Below are positions 6,869 through 16,378 of a stretch of DNA of 49,075 nt, piece by piece. The translations under genes were made by a program, and so were the position numbers. The first letter of the stretch is position 1; every line of letters begins with the position of its first letter. The notes under the pieces are model-generated. The model was given only the letters and a program-made list of their open reading frames with translations, was not told where the DNA came from and ran no database searches. Origin of the DNA: Candidatus Parcubacteria bacterium (GTDB lineage: Bacteria > Patescibacteriota > Patescibacteriia > PEXW01); assembly GCA_003597955.1 (NCBI GenBank), contig QZJU01000018.1, positions 1 through 49,075 on the forward strand, read 5' to 3'.

Positions 6869-9693
6869 TGTTAAACTTAATTGTTACAATTATTGTAATT
6901 TTAGGAAATTCAATATTAGGAATTATAGTTTATGTTCGTAATCGACATAATTTGGTAAACGTTAACTTCTTTTTATTAGCATTATCTGTAGCAGTATGGA
7001 CATTAACTAATTATGTCTCCAATATTGTTTCTTCAACTTTGGGCGCAATTATTTGGGGGAAATTATCTTACGTTTTTGCTTTTTTAATAATTGTTTTTTT
7101 CTTAAAATTTGTTATTTATTTTAACAAGATAAAACAAAATAAAATTTTAGAATTTTTTTATAATTTATCGGTAATTATTTTTATTTTAAGCATTTGTTTT
7201 ACCAATTTTATTATAGGGAGTGATGTTAAATTTGAATATCCAACAATTTACCTTTCATACGGAGGTTTTTTTTGGTTATATGTTATCTTTTTCCTAACCC
7301 AATTATTTTTTGTTTTTTTAGTATTATATATTAATTATAAAAAAGCAAAAGGTGAAAGGCGATTACAATATAAATTTTTATTTTTATCAACATTAATAGC
7401 AGGAATCTTTGGAACATTATTAAACTTAATTTTACCTTTTATTAGTGGTCTTGGTTATTTGACTCATTTCGGACCAATTGCAACCCTAGTCCTAATTGGT
7501 GGTATAGCGTATGCGGTTGTAAAGCATCGACTATTAGATATTAAATTAATTATTTTACGAACGCTAACTTATTCTATAATTGTACTCTTTACAGCAGTAT
7601 TTATAGTAGGCGTTGGTGTTTTACTCCCACAATTAGTAACTGATGTTACCTCACAAGTATTAATTGGTTTGTCTGTTTCGGTTGCAGTTGTTCTTACTCT
7701 TGACCCCCTCAAAAAATACATTTCCAGAACCACCGACCAATTCTTTTTTAAAGCCCGGATAAATTATCAAAAGCTCTTGCACCAGCTTAGCGAAGTCATT
7801 AATAAAGAAATCAATCTGGATAAACTTTTGAACAAGGTTCAGGAAAGGTTGCATCAGGATTTGAAAATTCAATCCGCAAAAATCCTTTTGCCCAAGCAGG
7901 GCGGGGAAGTTTTTGTGACAAAGACCAATGAATCCCAAGAAGCAATAGTCTTGGGGTTCACCAGTAATTTGGCCAAATATGTCAAATCCGAAAAGCGCAC
8001 TGTGGTTTTGGAGGATTTGGAAAGGAAGATTGAAGACACGACTGATGAAAAAGCCCGGGCGCTTTTGGAAAAGTCCAAGGAAGAGCTGGACAAATTAAAC
8101 GCTTCAGTGGTTTTTCCGGTTTTGACCATTGAAGACCGCATTGCCGCGATTTTGGTTATGGGCGGGAAATTGTCCGGCGACCCTTTTTCGAATGAAGATT
8201 TGAATCTTTTGCAATTATTAGGCCCGCAATTGGCCAGCGCCTTGGAAAAGGCCCGGTTGTACGAAGAAATCCGTCTGTTTAATGTCAAACTGGAAAAAGA
8301 CATTGCTCTGGCCACGGAAAGGTTAAAGCAGAAAAACCTGCAGTTGGAAGACCGCAATCGATTTTTGGCGGCTTTGCAAAAGGTCACCAACCTGATAACC
8401 CAGACTTTGGAATTCAAAAAAGTCACGCAGTCAATCGTGGACGCGATTTATACGGAACTGAGTTTTGTCGGCGGCATCCTTCTGTTTTTAGGCGAATCGC
8501 GGCGCAAGATTTTCCCCGAAGCCATTACTAAAACTCGATTGACCGAAAAAGTCCTGAAGCTATTGCCCAGGCCTTTCAACGAATACTGGGGCGATTACAC
8601 ATCAGACAAAACCCTGTCGGTGCAGGCCATGAAAGCGCGGCAGATCCGGATCGGCACCAAGCTGGATGAGTTTTTCAGCCCGCCCGTGCCCAAGGAAGCC
8701 TGCGAGGCCATGCAAAAAGCGGCTGGCATAAAGACCGTGGTGGCTGTGCCGATCGTCACCGAAAACGAAGTCGTGGGCGCGATTGACTTTCTTTTGGCCA
8801 AAGAGCGCACAGCCATAACCAAAAGCGATTTGAACATGATGCAAGCCATTACCGACCAAACCGGCGTGGTTTACCAAAACATTGAATTGGTCCGCAGATT
8901 GGAAGAAACCAACAAGGAGCTGGCTGTGGCTAATGAACATTTAAAAGAGCTGGATCAGGCCAAAAGCGAATTCGTTTCCATTGCCAGCCACCAATTGCGC
9001 ACGCCCATGACCGGCATTATGGGCTATCTTTCCATGTTGATGGAAGGGGATTACGGCCAGATCAAGGGCGAACAGAAGAAAATCATCGGTGATTTGCTGT
9101 CCGCCAGCCAGCGCATGATCAATATGATCAATATTTTCTTGAATGTCAGCAAGATTGAAAGCGGCAAGCTGGTCATTACCAAAGAGCCGAGGCATTTGGA
9201 AGATTTGATCGAAAAAGTCGTGGCCGTACTGATGAAAACCGCCCGTGACAAGAAGCTGAAATTGGCTTACCAGCGCCCGAAAAATCCCTTGCCGGTTTTA
9301 ATGATTGACGAAAAAATCAATGATGTGGTTTCGAATTTGATTGATAACGCAATTAAGTACACGGAAAAAGGCGGCATTACTATAACTTCAGAGCGGAGCG
9401 GCGAGTGGGTTTTGGTAAAGGTCAAAGACACGGGCCGCGGTTTGGATCCGAAAGAAGCCAAAGGTTTGTTCACTAAATTCGTGCGCGGCTTTGGCATTGC
9501 CCAGGTTAATCCAGACGGCTCGGGTTTGGGTTTGTATGTGGCGCGCCGGATCGTTGAAGTTCACGGCGGGAAAATTTGGGTGGAAAGCGAAGGTCCGGGC
9601 AAAGGCAGCGCTTTCCAATTCACTTTGCCAATCAAGCCGGTCGAAGTTAAGCTCGAATCAGCCAATGCTGAACCGGGCAAGAACAAGAAATAG
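6868..9693 (+). CDS. Multi-TM, GAF-containing sensor histidine kinase
   Basis: TM N-terminus; GAF-like regions; H-box FVSIASHQLRTPMTGIMGYL; N-box DVVSNLIDNAIKYTEKGG; G-boxes VKDTGRGL and GSGLGLYVARRIVEVHGG. Confidence 0.92.
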   Translation: MLNLIVTIIVILGNSILGIIVYVRNRHNLVNVNFFLLALSVAVWTLTNYVSNIVSSTLGAIIWGKLSYVFAFLIIVFFLKFVIYFNKIKQNKILEFFYNLSVIIFILSICFTNFIIGSDVKFEYPTIYLSYGGFFWLYVIFFLTQLFFVFLVLYINYKKAKGERRLQYKFLFLSTLIAGIFGTLLNLILPFISGLGYLTHFGPIATLVLIGGIAYAVVKHRLLDIKLIILRTLTYSIIVLFTAVFIVGVGVLLPQLVTDVTSQVLIGLSVSVAVVLTLDPLKKYISRTTDQFFFKARINYQKLLHQLSEVINKEINLDKLLNKVQERLHQDLKIQSAKILLPKQGGEVFVTKTNESQEAIVLGFTSNLAKYVKSEKRTVVLEDLERKIEDTTDEKARALLEKSKEELDKLNASVVFPVLTIEDRIAAILVMGGKLSGDPFSNEDLNLLQLLGPQLASALEKARLYEEIRLFNVKLEKDIALATERLKQKNLQLEDRNRFLAALQKVTNLITQTLEFKKVTQSIVDAIYTELSFVGGILLFLGESRRKIFPEAITKTRLTEKVLKLLPRPFNEYWGDYTSDKTLSVQAMKARQIRIGTKLDEFFSPPVPKEACEAMQKAAGIKTVVAVPIVTENEVVGAIDFLLAKERTAITKSDLNMMQAITDQTGVVYQNIELVRRLEETNKELAVANEHLKELDQAKSEFVSIASHQLRTPMTGIMGYLSMLMEGDYGQIKGEQKKIIGDLLSASQRMINMINIFLNVSKIESGKLVITKEPRHLEDLIEKVVAVLMKTARDKKLKLAYQRPKNPLPVLMIDEKINDVVSNLIDNAIKYTEKGGITITSERSGEWVLVKVKDTGRGLDPKEAKGLFTKFVRGFGIAQVNPDGSGLGLYVARRIVEVHGGKIWVESEGPGKGSAFQFTLPIKPVEVKLESANAEPGKNKK

Positions 9694-9748
9694 GCTTGAG
9701 AAATTATTCAATATAGTTTTAAGTCACTGCCCGCTAAACTCACTTTGC

Positions 9749-9840
9749 CGGGGCAGGAGGGAGCAACCCCTTCAATCCTTGCCAGGTAGTTTTATACGCC
9801 TCCGCAGAAAACCACGGCTTTAGCCATGGATGAATACCAA
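9749..9840 (+). mobile_element. Decayed right-end remnant of an IS200/IS605-type (TnpB/omega-RNA) element
   Basis: ggagcaaccccttcaatccttgccaggtag...acgcctccgcagaaaaCCACGGC-TTTA-GCCATGGatgaatacc resembles IS605-type right-end hairpins with a TTTA loop; one stem mismatch (C.A); no transposase ORF. Confidence 0.45.
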
Positions 9841-9880
9841 AGCGGATAACCCCGCCGCGCTTTTTAGTCAGGGCGATATG

Positions 9881-9901
9881 CTTCGGCGGATTCCGCCGAA
9901 G
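9881..9901. repeat. Perfect inverted repeat / hairpin
   Basis: CTTCGGCGGA-T-TCCGCCGAAG, extendable with flanking atg(c)/(g)gcat. Confidence 0.7.
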
Positions 9902-9974
9902 GGGCATCATGGGCTTGCCCAGGGAGCTTCATCATATTAAGCTTAAAAAAGCTAAGTTATTAATTGCTTAATCT

Positions 9975-10706
9975 ATGAAAGGCATTATTCTCGCCGGCGG
10001 CACGGGCTCGCGCCTGTTCCCCCTGACCAAAGTCACCAACAAGCACCTCCTGCCGGTTTACAACAAGCCCATGATTTTTTACCCTTTGCAGACCCTGAAA
10101 GACGCCGGCTTGAAAGACATCATGATTGTCTCGGGCAAAGGCCATGCCGGCGGATTCTTGGAGCTTTTGGGCGACGGCCATGACTTTGGCGTTCACCTGT
10201 CTTATGGCGTGCAAGAGCAGCCCGGCGGCATTGCTCAGGCCTTGGGCTTGGCCGAAGATTTTGCGGATAACCAAAAGATCGTGGTTATTTTGGGCGATAA
10301 TCTTTTGGAGGACAATATTGTCAATGCGGTCCAGGCATTTGAAAAACAGGAACAGGGCGCCAAGGTATTTTTGAAAAAGGTGGAAAATCCCAAATCCTTC
10401 GGCGTAGCGGAAATCTCCGGGGATAAAATCGTCAACATCGAAGAAAAGCCCAAAGCGCCGAAAAGCGATTTGGCCGTGATCGGCGTGTATATGTATGACG
10501 CGCAGGTTTTTCAGGTCATTAAGACTTTAAAACCCTCGGCGCGCGGGGAATTGGAAGTCACCGATTTGAATAATTACTATGTAAGCCAAGGCACCATGAC
10601 CTATGAAATTTTAAACGGTGCCTGGGGCGATGGCGGTGAATCTTTTGATTCTTTGTTAAAGGCTTCCAACCTGGCGGCGGAATGGACAAAGAGCGGTAAG
10701 AAATAA
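9975..10706 (+). CDS. Nucleotidyltransferase (glucose-1-phosphate thymidylyltransferase RmlA/RfbA-like)
   Basis: MKGIILAGGTGSRLFPLTKVTNKHLLPVYNKPMIFYPL; ILGDNLLEDNI; VNIEEKPKAPKSDLAVIGVYMYD. Confidence 0.9.
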   Translation: MKGIILAGGTGSRLFPLTKVTNKHLLPVYNKPMIFYPLQTLKDAGLKDIMIVSGKGHAGGFLELLGDGHDFGVHLSYGVQEQPGGIAQALGLAEDFADNQKIVVILGDNLLEDNIVNAVQAFEKQEQGAKVFLKKVENPKSFGVAEISGDKIVNIEEKPKAPKSDLAVIGVYMYDAQVFQVIKTLKPSARGELEVTDLNNYYVSQGTMTYEILNGAWGDGGESFDSLLKASNLAAEWTKSGKK

Positions 10707-10786
10707 TACTAAGAATTTTATATATTTTGGTTTGCCAAAAGCCAATTTTTTTGTTATAATTAACTTCAGTTAATCTGAATTTAAAT

Positions 10787-11956
10787 ATGAATTTTAAATC
10801 CCTGAAGACGCTGGCTGTCAACGGCAAGCAAGTAATCGTCCGCGTGGATTTTAACGTGCCGATCAAGGATGGCAGAGTTATTGATCCCAGCCGGATTCAG
10901 GCGGCTTTGCCGACCATTAATTTTTTGTGCGAACAGAAGTGCCGAATTATCCTTTTGACCCATTTGGGCAAACCCAAAGCCACGCACGATCCGGCCTGCA
11001 GCCTGCAGCCGGTTTTTGAGTATTTGGCCGCGATTCTGCCGGGCGTGAAATTCGCGCCGATCGTGCCCGGAACAGCCGAAGCTATCACCCGAAGCCAGGA
11101 AGTTCGTCCCGGCGATATTTTGCTTTTCGATAATCTGCGCTTCCATACCGGCGAAAGCGAAAATGATTTGGATTTTGCCAAAAATTTAGCGGCCTTAGGG
11201 GAAATTTACATTAACGAAGCTTTTTCCGTCTGCCACCGCAAAGCCGCATCGGTTTCCACGCTCCCGACGCTTTTACCCTCGGCTGCGGGTTTTCAACTGC
11301 AGAAAGAAGTGGAGTTTTTGCAAAAAATTATGGAAAAGCCCCAGCGGCCCTTTATCGGCATCATCGGCGGGGCGAAGATTTCCACCAAACTACCGGTTAT
11401 CCGCGCGTTGTTGGAAAAGGTCGATTACCTTTTGCTGGGCGGCGCCTTGGCCAACACGATTCTAAAAGCTCAAGGCATTGCCGTGGGAAAATCTTTGATT
11501 GAAGAAAGCATGGTCAGCGAGGTTAAAGACCTTAATTTGGTCACCAATAAATTGCGCGTGCCCATTGATGTGGTTATGGCGCCGAGCGTAGAGCCCGACG
11601 CGTTGTCGCAAACCGTGGCCGTGGCCAATGTGCCGGATGAGCAGCGGATCTTGGACATCGGGCCGGAAACCTTGGAGCTTTACAAAATGATTTTGCAGAC
11701 TGCCAAGACCGTGGTTTGGAACGGGCCCATGGGCTATTTTGAGTTGCCGCAATTCGAGCAGGGCACTAAACAGCTGGCGGAGATTATTGCCGGCTTGAAT
11801 GCGGAAACCGTGGCTGGCGGCGGCGAAACCCTGGAAGCAATAAATCAATTGAAATTGAATGATAAATTTACTTTTCTCTCCACGGGCGGCGGCGCCATGC
11901 TGGCATTTTTGGAAGGCAAGCCGCTGCCGGGGCTGGAGCCTTTAACCATTGAATAA
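10787..11956 (+). CDS. pgk: Phosphoglycerate kinase
   Basis: VIVRVDFNVPIKDGRVIDPSRIQAALPTI; LLTHLGKPK; GGAKISTKLPVI; VVWNGPMGYFE; STGGGAMLAFLEGKPLPGLEPL. Confidence 0.97.
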   Translation: MNFKSLKTLAVNGKQVIVRVDFNVPIKDGRVIDPSRIQAALPTINFLCEQKCRIILLTHLGKPKATHDPACSLQPVFEYLAAILPGVKFAPIVPGTAEAITRSQEVRPGDILLFDNLRFHTGESENDLDFAKNLAALGEIYINEAFSVCHRKAASVSTLPTLLPSAAGFQLQKEVEFLQKIMEKPQRPFIGIIGGAKISTKLPVIRALLEKVDYLLLGGALANTILKAQGIAVGKSLIEESMVSEVKDLNLVTNKLRVPIDVVMAPSVEPDALSQTVAVANVPDEQRILDIGPETLELYKMILQTAKTVVWNGPMGYFELPQFEQGTKQLAEIIAGLNAETVAGGGETLEAINQLKLNDKFTFLSTGGGAMLAFLEGKPLPGLEPLTIE

Positions 11957-13214
11957 CATGCCAAAATTAAAATTTTTGAAAGCCATTGAAATTCTGGATT
12001 CCCGCGGCAACCCGACCCTGCAAGTGACGGCCGAATTGTCCGACGGCAGCCGGGCCACAGCCGCGGTGCCTTCGGGGGCTTCCACCGGAAGCCACGAAGC
12101 TTTGGAATTGCGCGATGGCGGCAAGCGATTTTTGGGCCGCGGCGTTCAGCAGGCGGTAAAAAATGTGAATGAAAAACTTGCCGGGCGTTTGCTCAATAAA
12201 GAAATCAAAGATTTAAAAAAGACCGACAAAGCCATGTGCGAATTGGACGGCACAGCCAACAAAGCCAAGCTGGGTGCGAATGCTATCTTGGGCGTGTCTT
12301 TGGTTTTGGCCAAAGTTTTGAGCGTCAGCGAGAAAAAACCGTTGTATCAGTTTTTGGCCGAGCATTACGGCTTTAAACCGGATTTTTCAAAATTCCCTCG
12401 GCCGATGTTTAATGTCATCAACGGCGGCCTGCACGCGGATTCCGGTCTTTCGTTTCAGGAATTCATGCTTTTGCCTACGCAGAAAGATTTTCCCGAGGCG
12501 GTCAGGTGCGGCGCCGAAGTCTTCCAGAATCTTTTGCGTTTGCTCAAAAGCCGAGCCGCTTCGACATTGGTGGGCGACGAAGGCGGGTTTGCGCCCAAGC
12601 TGCGTTCCAATGAGGAGCCGATGCAATTACTCGCCCAGGCTATTGTGCAGGCCGGTTATGTTTTGGGTAAAGACATGGAGCTGGGCTTGGATGCGGCCTC
12701 GACCCAATTCTTAAAGCCCAATGGCATCTATTCGCTGGCATTGGAAGGCAAAGGTTTAAGCGCTGAACAGCTGGTAGCCTTATACGCGGAATGGCATGAA
12801 AAATACCACCTGCATCTGGTCGAGGATGGCTTGGCTGAAGACGATTGGGGGAATTGGGCGATGATGACTAAAACCCTGGGAAATTTAAAGATGCGCGTGG
12901 TTGGCGATGATTTATTCGTTACAGATGTAAAAAGATTGAAGCAAGGGGTTGAAAAAAAAGCGGCTAACGCGATTTTGATTAAAGTCAATCAGATTGGCAC
13001 GCTTTCCCAAACTATGGCCGCCATTAAATACGCCCGCCAGCACAAATATCAAGTGGTGATTTCGCACCGATCGGGCGAAACATGCGATACCACCATCGCG
13101 GATCTGGCCGTGGCGGTCAACGCGGATTACATCAAGGCCGGCTCGCTTTCCCGGGGCGAAAGACTGGCAAAATACAATCGATTGTTAACGATTTGGTCTG
13201 AAGAAAATGGTTAA
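11949..13214 (+). CDS. eno: Enolase
   Basis: AIEILDSRGNPTLQV; PSGASTGSHEALELRDG; NVINGGLHADSGLSFQEFMLLP; VGDEGGFAP; VISHRSGETCDTTIADLAVA. Confidence 0.97.
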   Translation: MNNMPKLKFLKAIEILDSRGNPTLQVTAELSDGSRATAAVPSGASTGSHEALELRDGGKRFLGRGVQQAVKNVNEKLAGRLLNKEIKDLKKTDKAMCELDGTANKAKLGANAILGVSLVLAKVLSVSEKKPLYQFLAEHYGFKPDFSKFPRPMFNVINGGLHADSGLSFQEFMLLPTQKDFPEAVRCGAEVFQNLLRLLKSRAASTLVGDEGGFAPKLRSNEEPMQLLAQAIVQAGYVLGKDMELGLDAASTQFLKPNGIYSLALEGKGLSAEQLVALYAEWHEKYHLHLVEDGLAEDDWGNWAMMTKTLGNLKMRVVGDDLFVTDVKRLKQGVEKKAANAILIKVNQIGTLSQTMAAIKYARQHKYQVVISHRSGETCDTTIADLAVAVNADYIKAGSLSRGERLAKYNRLLTIWSEENG

Positions 13215-14781
13215 AGGCAAATTAAAACTCAAGCCGTGTCTGCCCGTGGTCTTGGTAATCATTGACGGCTGGGGGATTAGCGCGCGCAAAGAGGGAAACG
13301 CCATTGCTTTTGCGCGAACCCCGCATTATGACCAGCTTATGAAAAAATACCCGAATACGCAATTACAAGCCGCGGGTCTGGATGTGGGTTTATCTCGGGG
13401 CCAGGACGGTAATTCGGAAGCCGGGCATTTGAACATCGGCGCCGGGCGTGTGGTTTTGCAGGACGCGGTTTACATTTCGCGGGCGATTAATGACGGGACT
13501 TTCTTCAAGAATCCGGCTTTTCTACGCGCGGTCAAGCATGTGCAAAAACATGGCTCGACCCTACATCTTATGGGCATGCTCGGCAATAGCCAGAGCGCGC
13601 ACGCCAACCCTGATCATTTATTGGCGCTTTTGACTTTTGCCAAATTAAGTCGTTTGCCCAACATTGTTCTGCACATTTTTACGGACGGACGGGATTCGCC
13701 TAGGTTTTCGGCGATTAAAATGGTTAAGCGTCTGGAAAAAGCTCTGGGCCAAGTTCGCGTCGGTTCAGTCACGGGCCGGTATTACGCCATGGACCGGGCT
13801 TTGCATTGGGATCGGATAAAAATGGTTTATGACATGCTGACTTTGGGGAAAGCGAGTTTTCATGCGCGCAATGTCGAAACCGCAATTTTACAAGCTTACA
13901 ACCGAAACGAAAGCGATGAATTTATCCCGCCCACGCTAATTTCGCCAACGGATCATCGCCGGGAATTGATTAAAGAGAATGATTCCATAATTTTTTTCAA
14001 CTTGCGCAGCGATCGTGCCAGACAATTGACTAAGGCTTTTGTGCAGAAAAAATTTCCGGGCTTTGCCCGCAAGAAAGTTTTGCGGAATTTGGTTTTTGTG
14101 GCCATGACGGATTTCGGGCCGGATTTGCCGGGCGTACTTTCGGCATATCCCAGCCGGGATGTGCCAGAGACCTTGCCCATGGCCTTGAAGGCTTTTCGGC
14201 AATTATATATTTCCGAAAGCGAAAAATACGCCCACATGACTTATTTCTTCAATGGCGGTTATGACCACCCCGTGGGCGGCGAGGATCGGGTTTCAATTTC
14301 TTCACCCAAGGTGCCGACTTACAATTTGCGGCCCGGTATGTCCACCTTGAAATTGGTTCACTATGTCAAAAAAGATTTGCGCTTTAACAAACACGACTTC
14401 ATCGCCATAAATTTTGCGGCGCCAGACATGGTGTCGCACACCGGCCATTTTCGCGCGTCCATTAAAGCCGTGGAAACCGTGGATAAGGCTTTGGGCGAAT
14501 TAAAAGCCGCAGTTTTTAAAATCCACGGAACCTTTGTTGTCACGGCTGATCACGGCAACATCGAAGAGCTGAAAAGTTTAACTTCCGGCGAGGTTGATAC
14601 CGAACACTCAAATAATCCCGTGCCGTTTATTTTGGCCGGGCAGGGCTGCCATGGGTTAAAGCTGAGAAAATTCGGCCGTTTAGCTGATATTGCCCCGACT
14701 ATTTTGGAGATAATGGATGTGCCTAAGCCTTTGGAAATGACCGGCCGGAGTTTAATAAACAATAAAAAGCATGGGACCTGA
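13207..14781 (+). CDS. gpmI: 2,3-bisphosphoglycerate-independent phosphoglycerate mutase, copy 1
   Basis: VIIDGWGIS; DGNSEAGHLNIGAGRVV; FTDGRDSPRFSA; GRYYAMDR; FNLRSDRARQLTKAF; VTADHGNIEEL. Confidence 0.93.
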   Translation: MVKGKLKLKPCLPVVLVIIDGWGISARKEGNAIAFARTPHYDQLMKKYPNTQLQAAGLDVGLSRGQDGNSEAGHLNIGAGRVVLQDAVYISRAINDGTFFKNPAFLRAVKHVQKHGSTLHLMGMLGNSQSAHANPDHLLALLTFAKLSRLPNIVLHIFTDGRDSPRFSAIKMVKRLEKALGQVRVGSVTGRYYAMDRALHWDRIKMVYDMLTLGKASFHARNVETAILQAYNRNESDEFIPPTLISPTDHRRELIKENDSIIFFNLRSDRARQLTKAFVQKKFPGFARKKVLRNLVFVAMTDFGPDLPGVLSAYPSRDVPETLPMALKAFRQLYISESEKYAHMTYFFNGGYDHPVGGEDRVSISSPKVPTYNLRPGMSTLKLVHYVKKDLRFNKHDFIAINFAAPDMVSHTGHFRASIKAVETVDKALGELKAAVFKIHGTFVVTADHGNIEELKSLTSGEVDTEHSNNPVPFILAGQGCHGLKLRKFGRLADIAPTILEIMDVPKPLEMTGRSLINNKKHGT

Positions 14782-16375
14782 AACTTTCATTCCTCGAATT
14801 CGGCCTTTAGTTATGTTGATTTTAGACGGCTGGGGCGTGGCCCCGCCTTCGAGGAGCAACCCTTTTAGCATTGCCAAGTTGCCGAATTATGAAGATCTGG
14901 TTTTGCATTACCCGGCCCTGACCCTGCAAGCCTCGGGCGAATCCGTGGGTTTGCCCTGGGGCGAAATGGGCAATTCCGAAGTCGGGCACGTGAATTTGGG
15001 CTCGGGTAAAATCGTTTATCAAAGCCTGCCCAGAATCAATCGAGCGATTGCCGACGGCAGTTTTTTTGCCAACCCGGCTTTTTTGGCGGCGATTGAAAAT
15101 GCGAAAAAGCGTAAAACCCGTTTGCACCTTATGGGTTTGGTGAGTTCCGGCGGGGTCCACAGCTTTAATGAACACGCTTATGCCTTGGTGGAATTGGCCA
15201 AACAGCAGGGCTTGAAAGAATTGTATGTTCACGCGATTTTGGATGGCCGCGACACGCCGCCCAAGAGCGCGGAAAATTTCGTTGGCAAGCTGGTCGCGCA
15301 CATGCACGAAGTGGGTCTGGGCAAGATCGCCACTTTAAGCGGCCGGTATTACGCCATGGACAGAGACAATCGTTGGGATCGGGAGGAAAAGGCCTTTCGG
15401 GCCATGGTGATGGGCCAGGCGGAGAAAAGTGGAACCGATCCTATCACCTTAATTCAGCAAAGCTACGCTTCGGGCGTGTACGACGAAGAATTTCTGCCCA
15501 CGGTGATCACGCAAGCCGATGGTTCGCCCGTGGCGACCATTCAAGACGGCGACAGCGTAATTGCTTTTAATTTCCGTCCGGATCGGATGCGCCAGATTAC
15601 CAAAGCTTTTGTTTTGCCTGGTTTTGAAAAATTTAAAAGAGGTGAGTATTTTAAAAATCTTTTTTATGTCACCATGACCGAATACGATCGAGATTTGCCC
15701 GTGACGGTCGCTTACCCGCCGGAAGAAATTACATATCCGGTAGCGAGAGTAGTTTCGGAAGCCGGACTAAAGCAAATTCACATTGCCGAAACGGAGAAAT
15801 ACGCTCATGTCACTTATTTTTACAACGGCGGGCATGAACAGGCGTATCTCAATGAAGATCACATTCTGATCCCCAGTCCGCATGTTTCCAGTTATGACCG
15901 CAAGCCGGCTATGGCAGTCCGCGAGATAACCGAACGGATTGTCAAGGAGGTTTCCAAAGGTGCTTATGATTTTTACGTGGTTAATTTTGCCAATGCGGAC
16001 ATGGTTGCGCATACGGGCAATATGCAGGCGACCATTGAATCTTTAGAGATTATCGACGAATGCTTGAAGCAGATTACCGACGCAGTCTTGTCGGTCAACG
16101 GCCAGTTGTTCATTACGGCGGACCATGGCAACGCTGAAGAGTTGGTGAATTTGCAAACCGGTTCGATTGATAAGGAGCACTCCACGAACCCCGTGCCGTT
16201 TTTAGCTGTAGCAAATTATTTAAAAGACAATTCACCCTACATCTTGCCCGGCGGGGTAGCGAGCTTGAATGTGGCTCAACCCGTGGGGATTTTGGCGGAT
16301 GTGGCCGTGACCGTTTTGGAAACCATCGGTTTGCCCGTACCGGAAGAAATGACCGGCCGGAATTTATTAATTTAA
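14771..16375 (+). CDS. gpmI: 2,3-bisphosphoglycerate-independent phosphoglycerate mutase, copy 2
   Basis: LILDGWGVAP; EMGNSEVGHVNLGSGKIVYQ; ILDGRDTPPKSA; GRYYAMDRDNRWDR; FNFRPDRMRQITKAF; ITADHGNAEELV. Confidence 0.95.
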   Translation: MGPETFIPRIRPLVMLILDGWGVAPPSRSNPFSIAKLPNYEDLVLHYPALTLQASGESVGLPWGEMGNSEVGHVNLGSGKIVYQSLPRINRAIADGSFFANPAFLAAIENAKKRKTRLHLMGLVSSGGVHSFNEHAYALVELAKQQGLKELYVHAILDGRDTPPKSAENFVGKLVAHMHEVGLGKIATLSGRYYAMDRDNRWDREEKAFRAMVMGQAEKSGTDPITLIQQSYASGVYDEEFLPTVITQADGSPVATIQDGDSVIAFNFRPDRMRQITKAFVLPGFEKFKRGEYFKNLFYVTMTEYDRDLPVTVAYPPEEITYPVARVVSEAGLKQIHIAETEKYAHVTYFYNGGHEQAYLNEDHILIPSPHVSSYDRKPAMAVREITERIVKEVSKGAYDFYVVNFANADMVAHTGNMQATIESLEIIDECLKQITDAVLSVNGQLFITADHGNAEELVNLQTGSIDKEHSTNPVPFLAVANYLKDNSPYILPGGVASLNVAQPVGILADVAVTVLETIGLPVPEEMTGRNLLI

Positions 16376-16378
16376 ACC

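Noticed and set aside
7660-9618. Several antisense ORFs in the histidine kinase gene
   Set aside because: Fully nested antisense to a strong coding frame with kinase motifs.
10126-14762. Nested and antisense ORFs in nucleotidyltransferase, pgk, eno and gpmI
   Set aside because: Overlap well-supported enzymes in other frames; compositional artefacts.
14771-16375. gpmI duplication as an assembly artefact
   Set aside because: The two copies differ throughout at the nucleotide and protein level, so a collapsed or duplicated assembly is unlikely.
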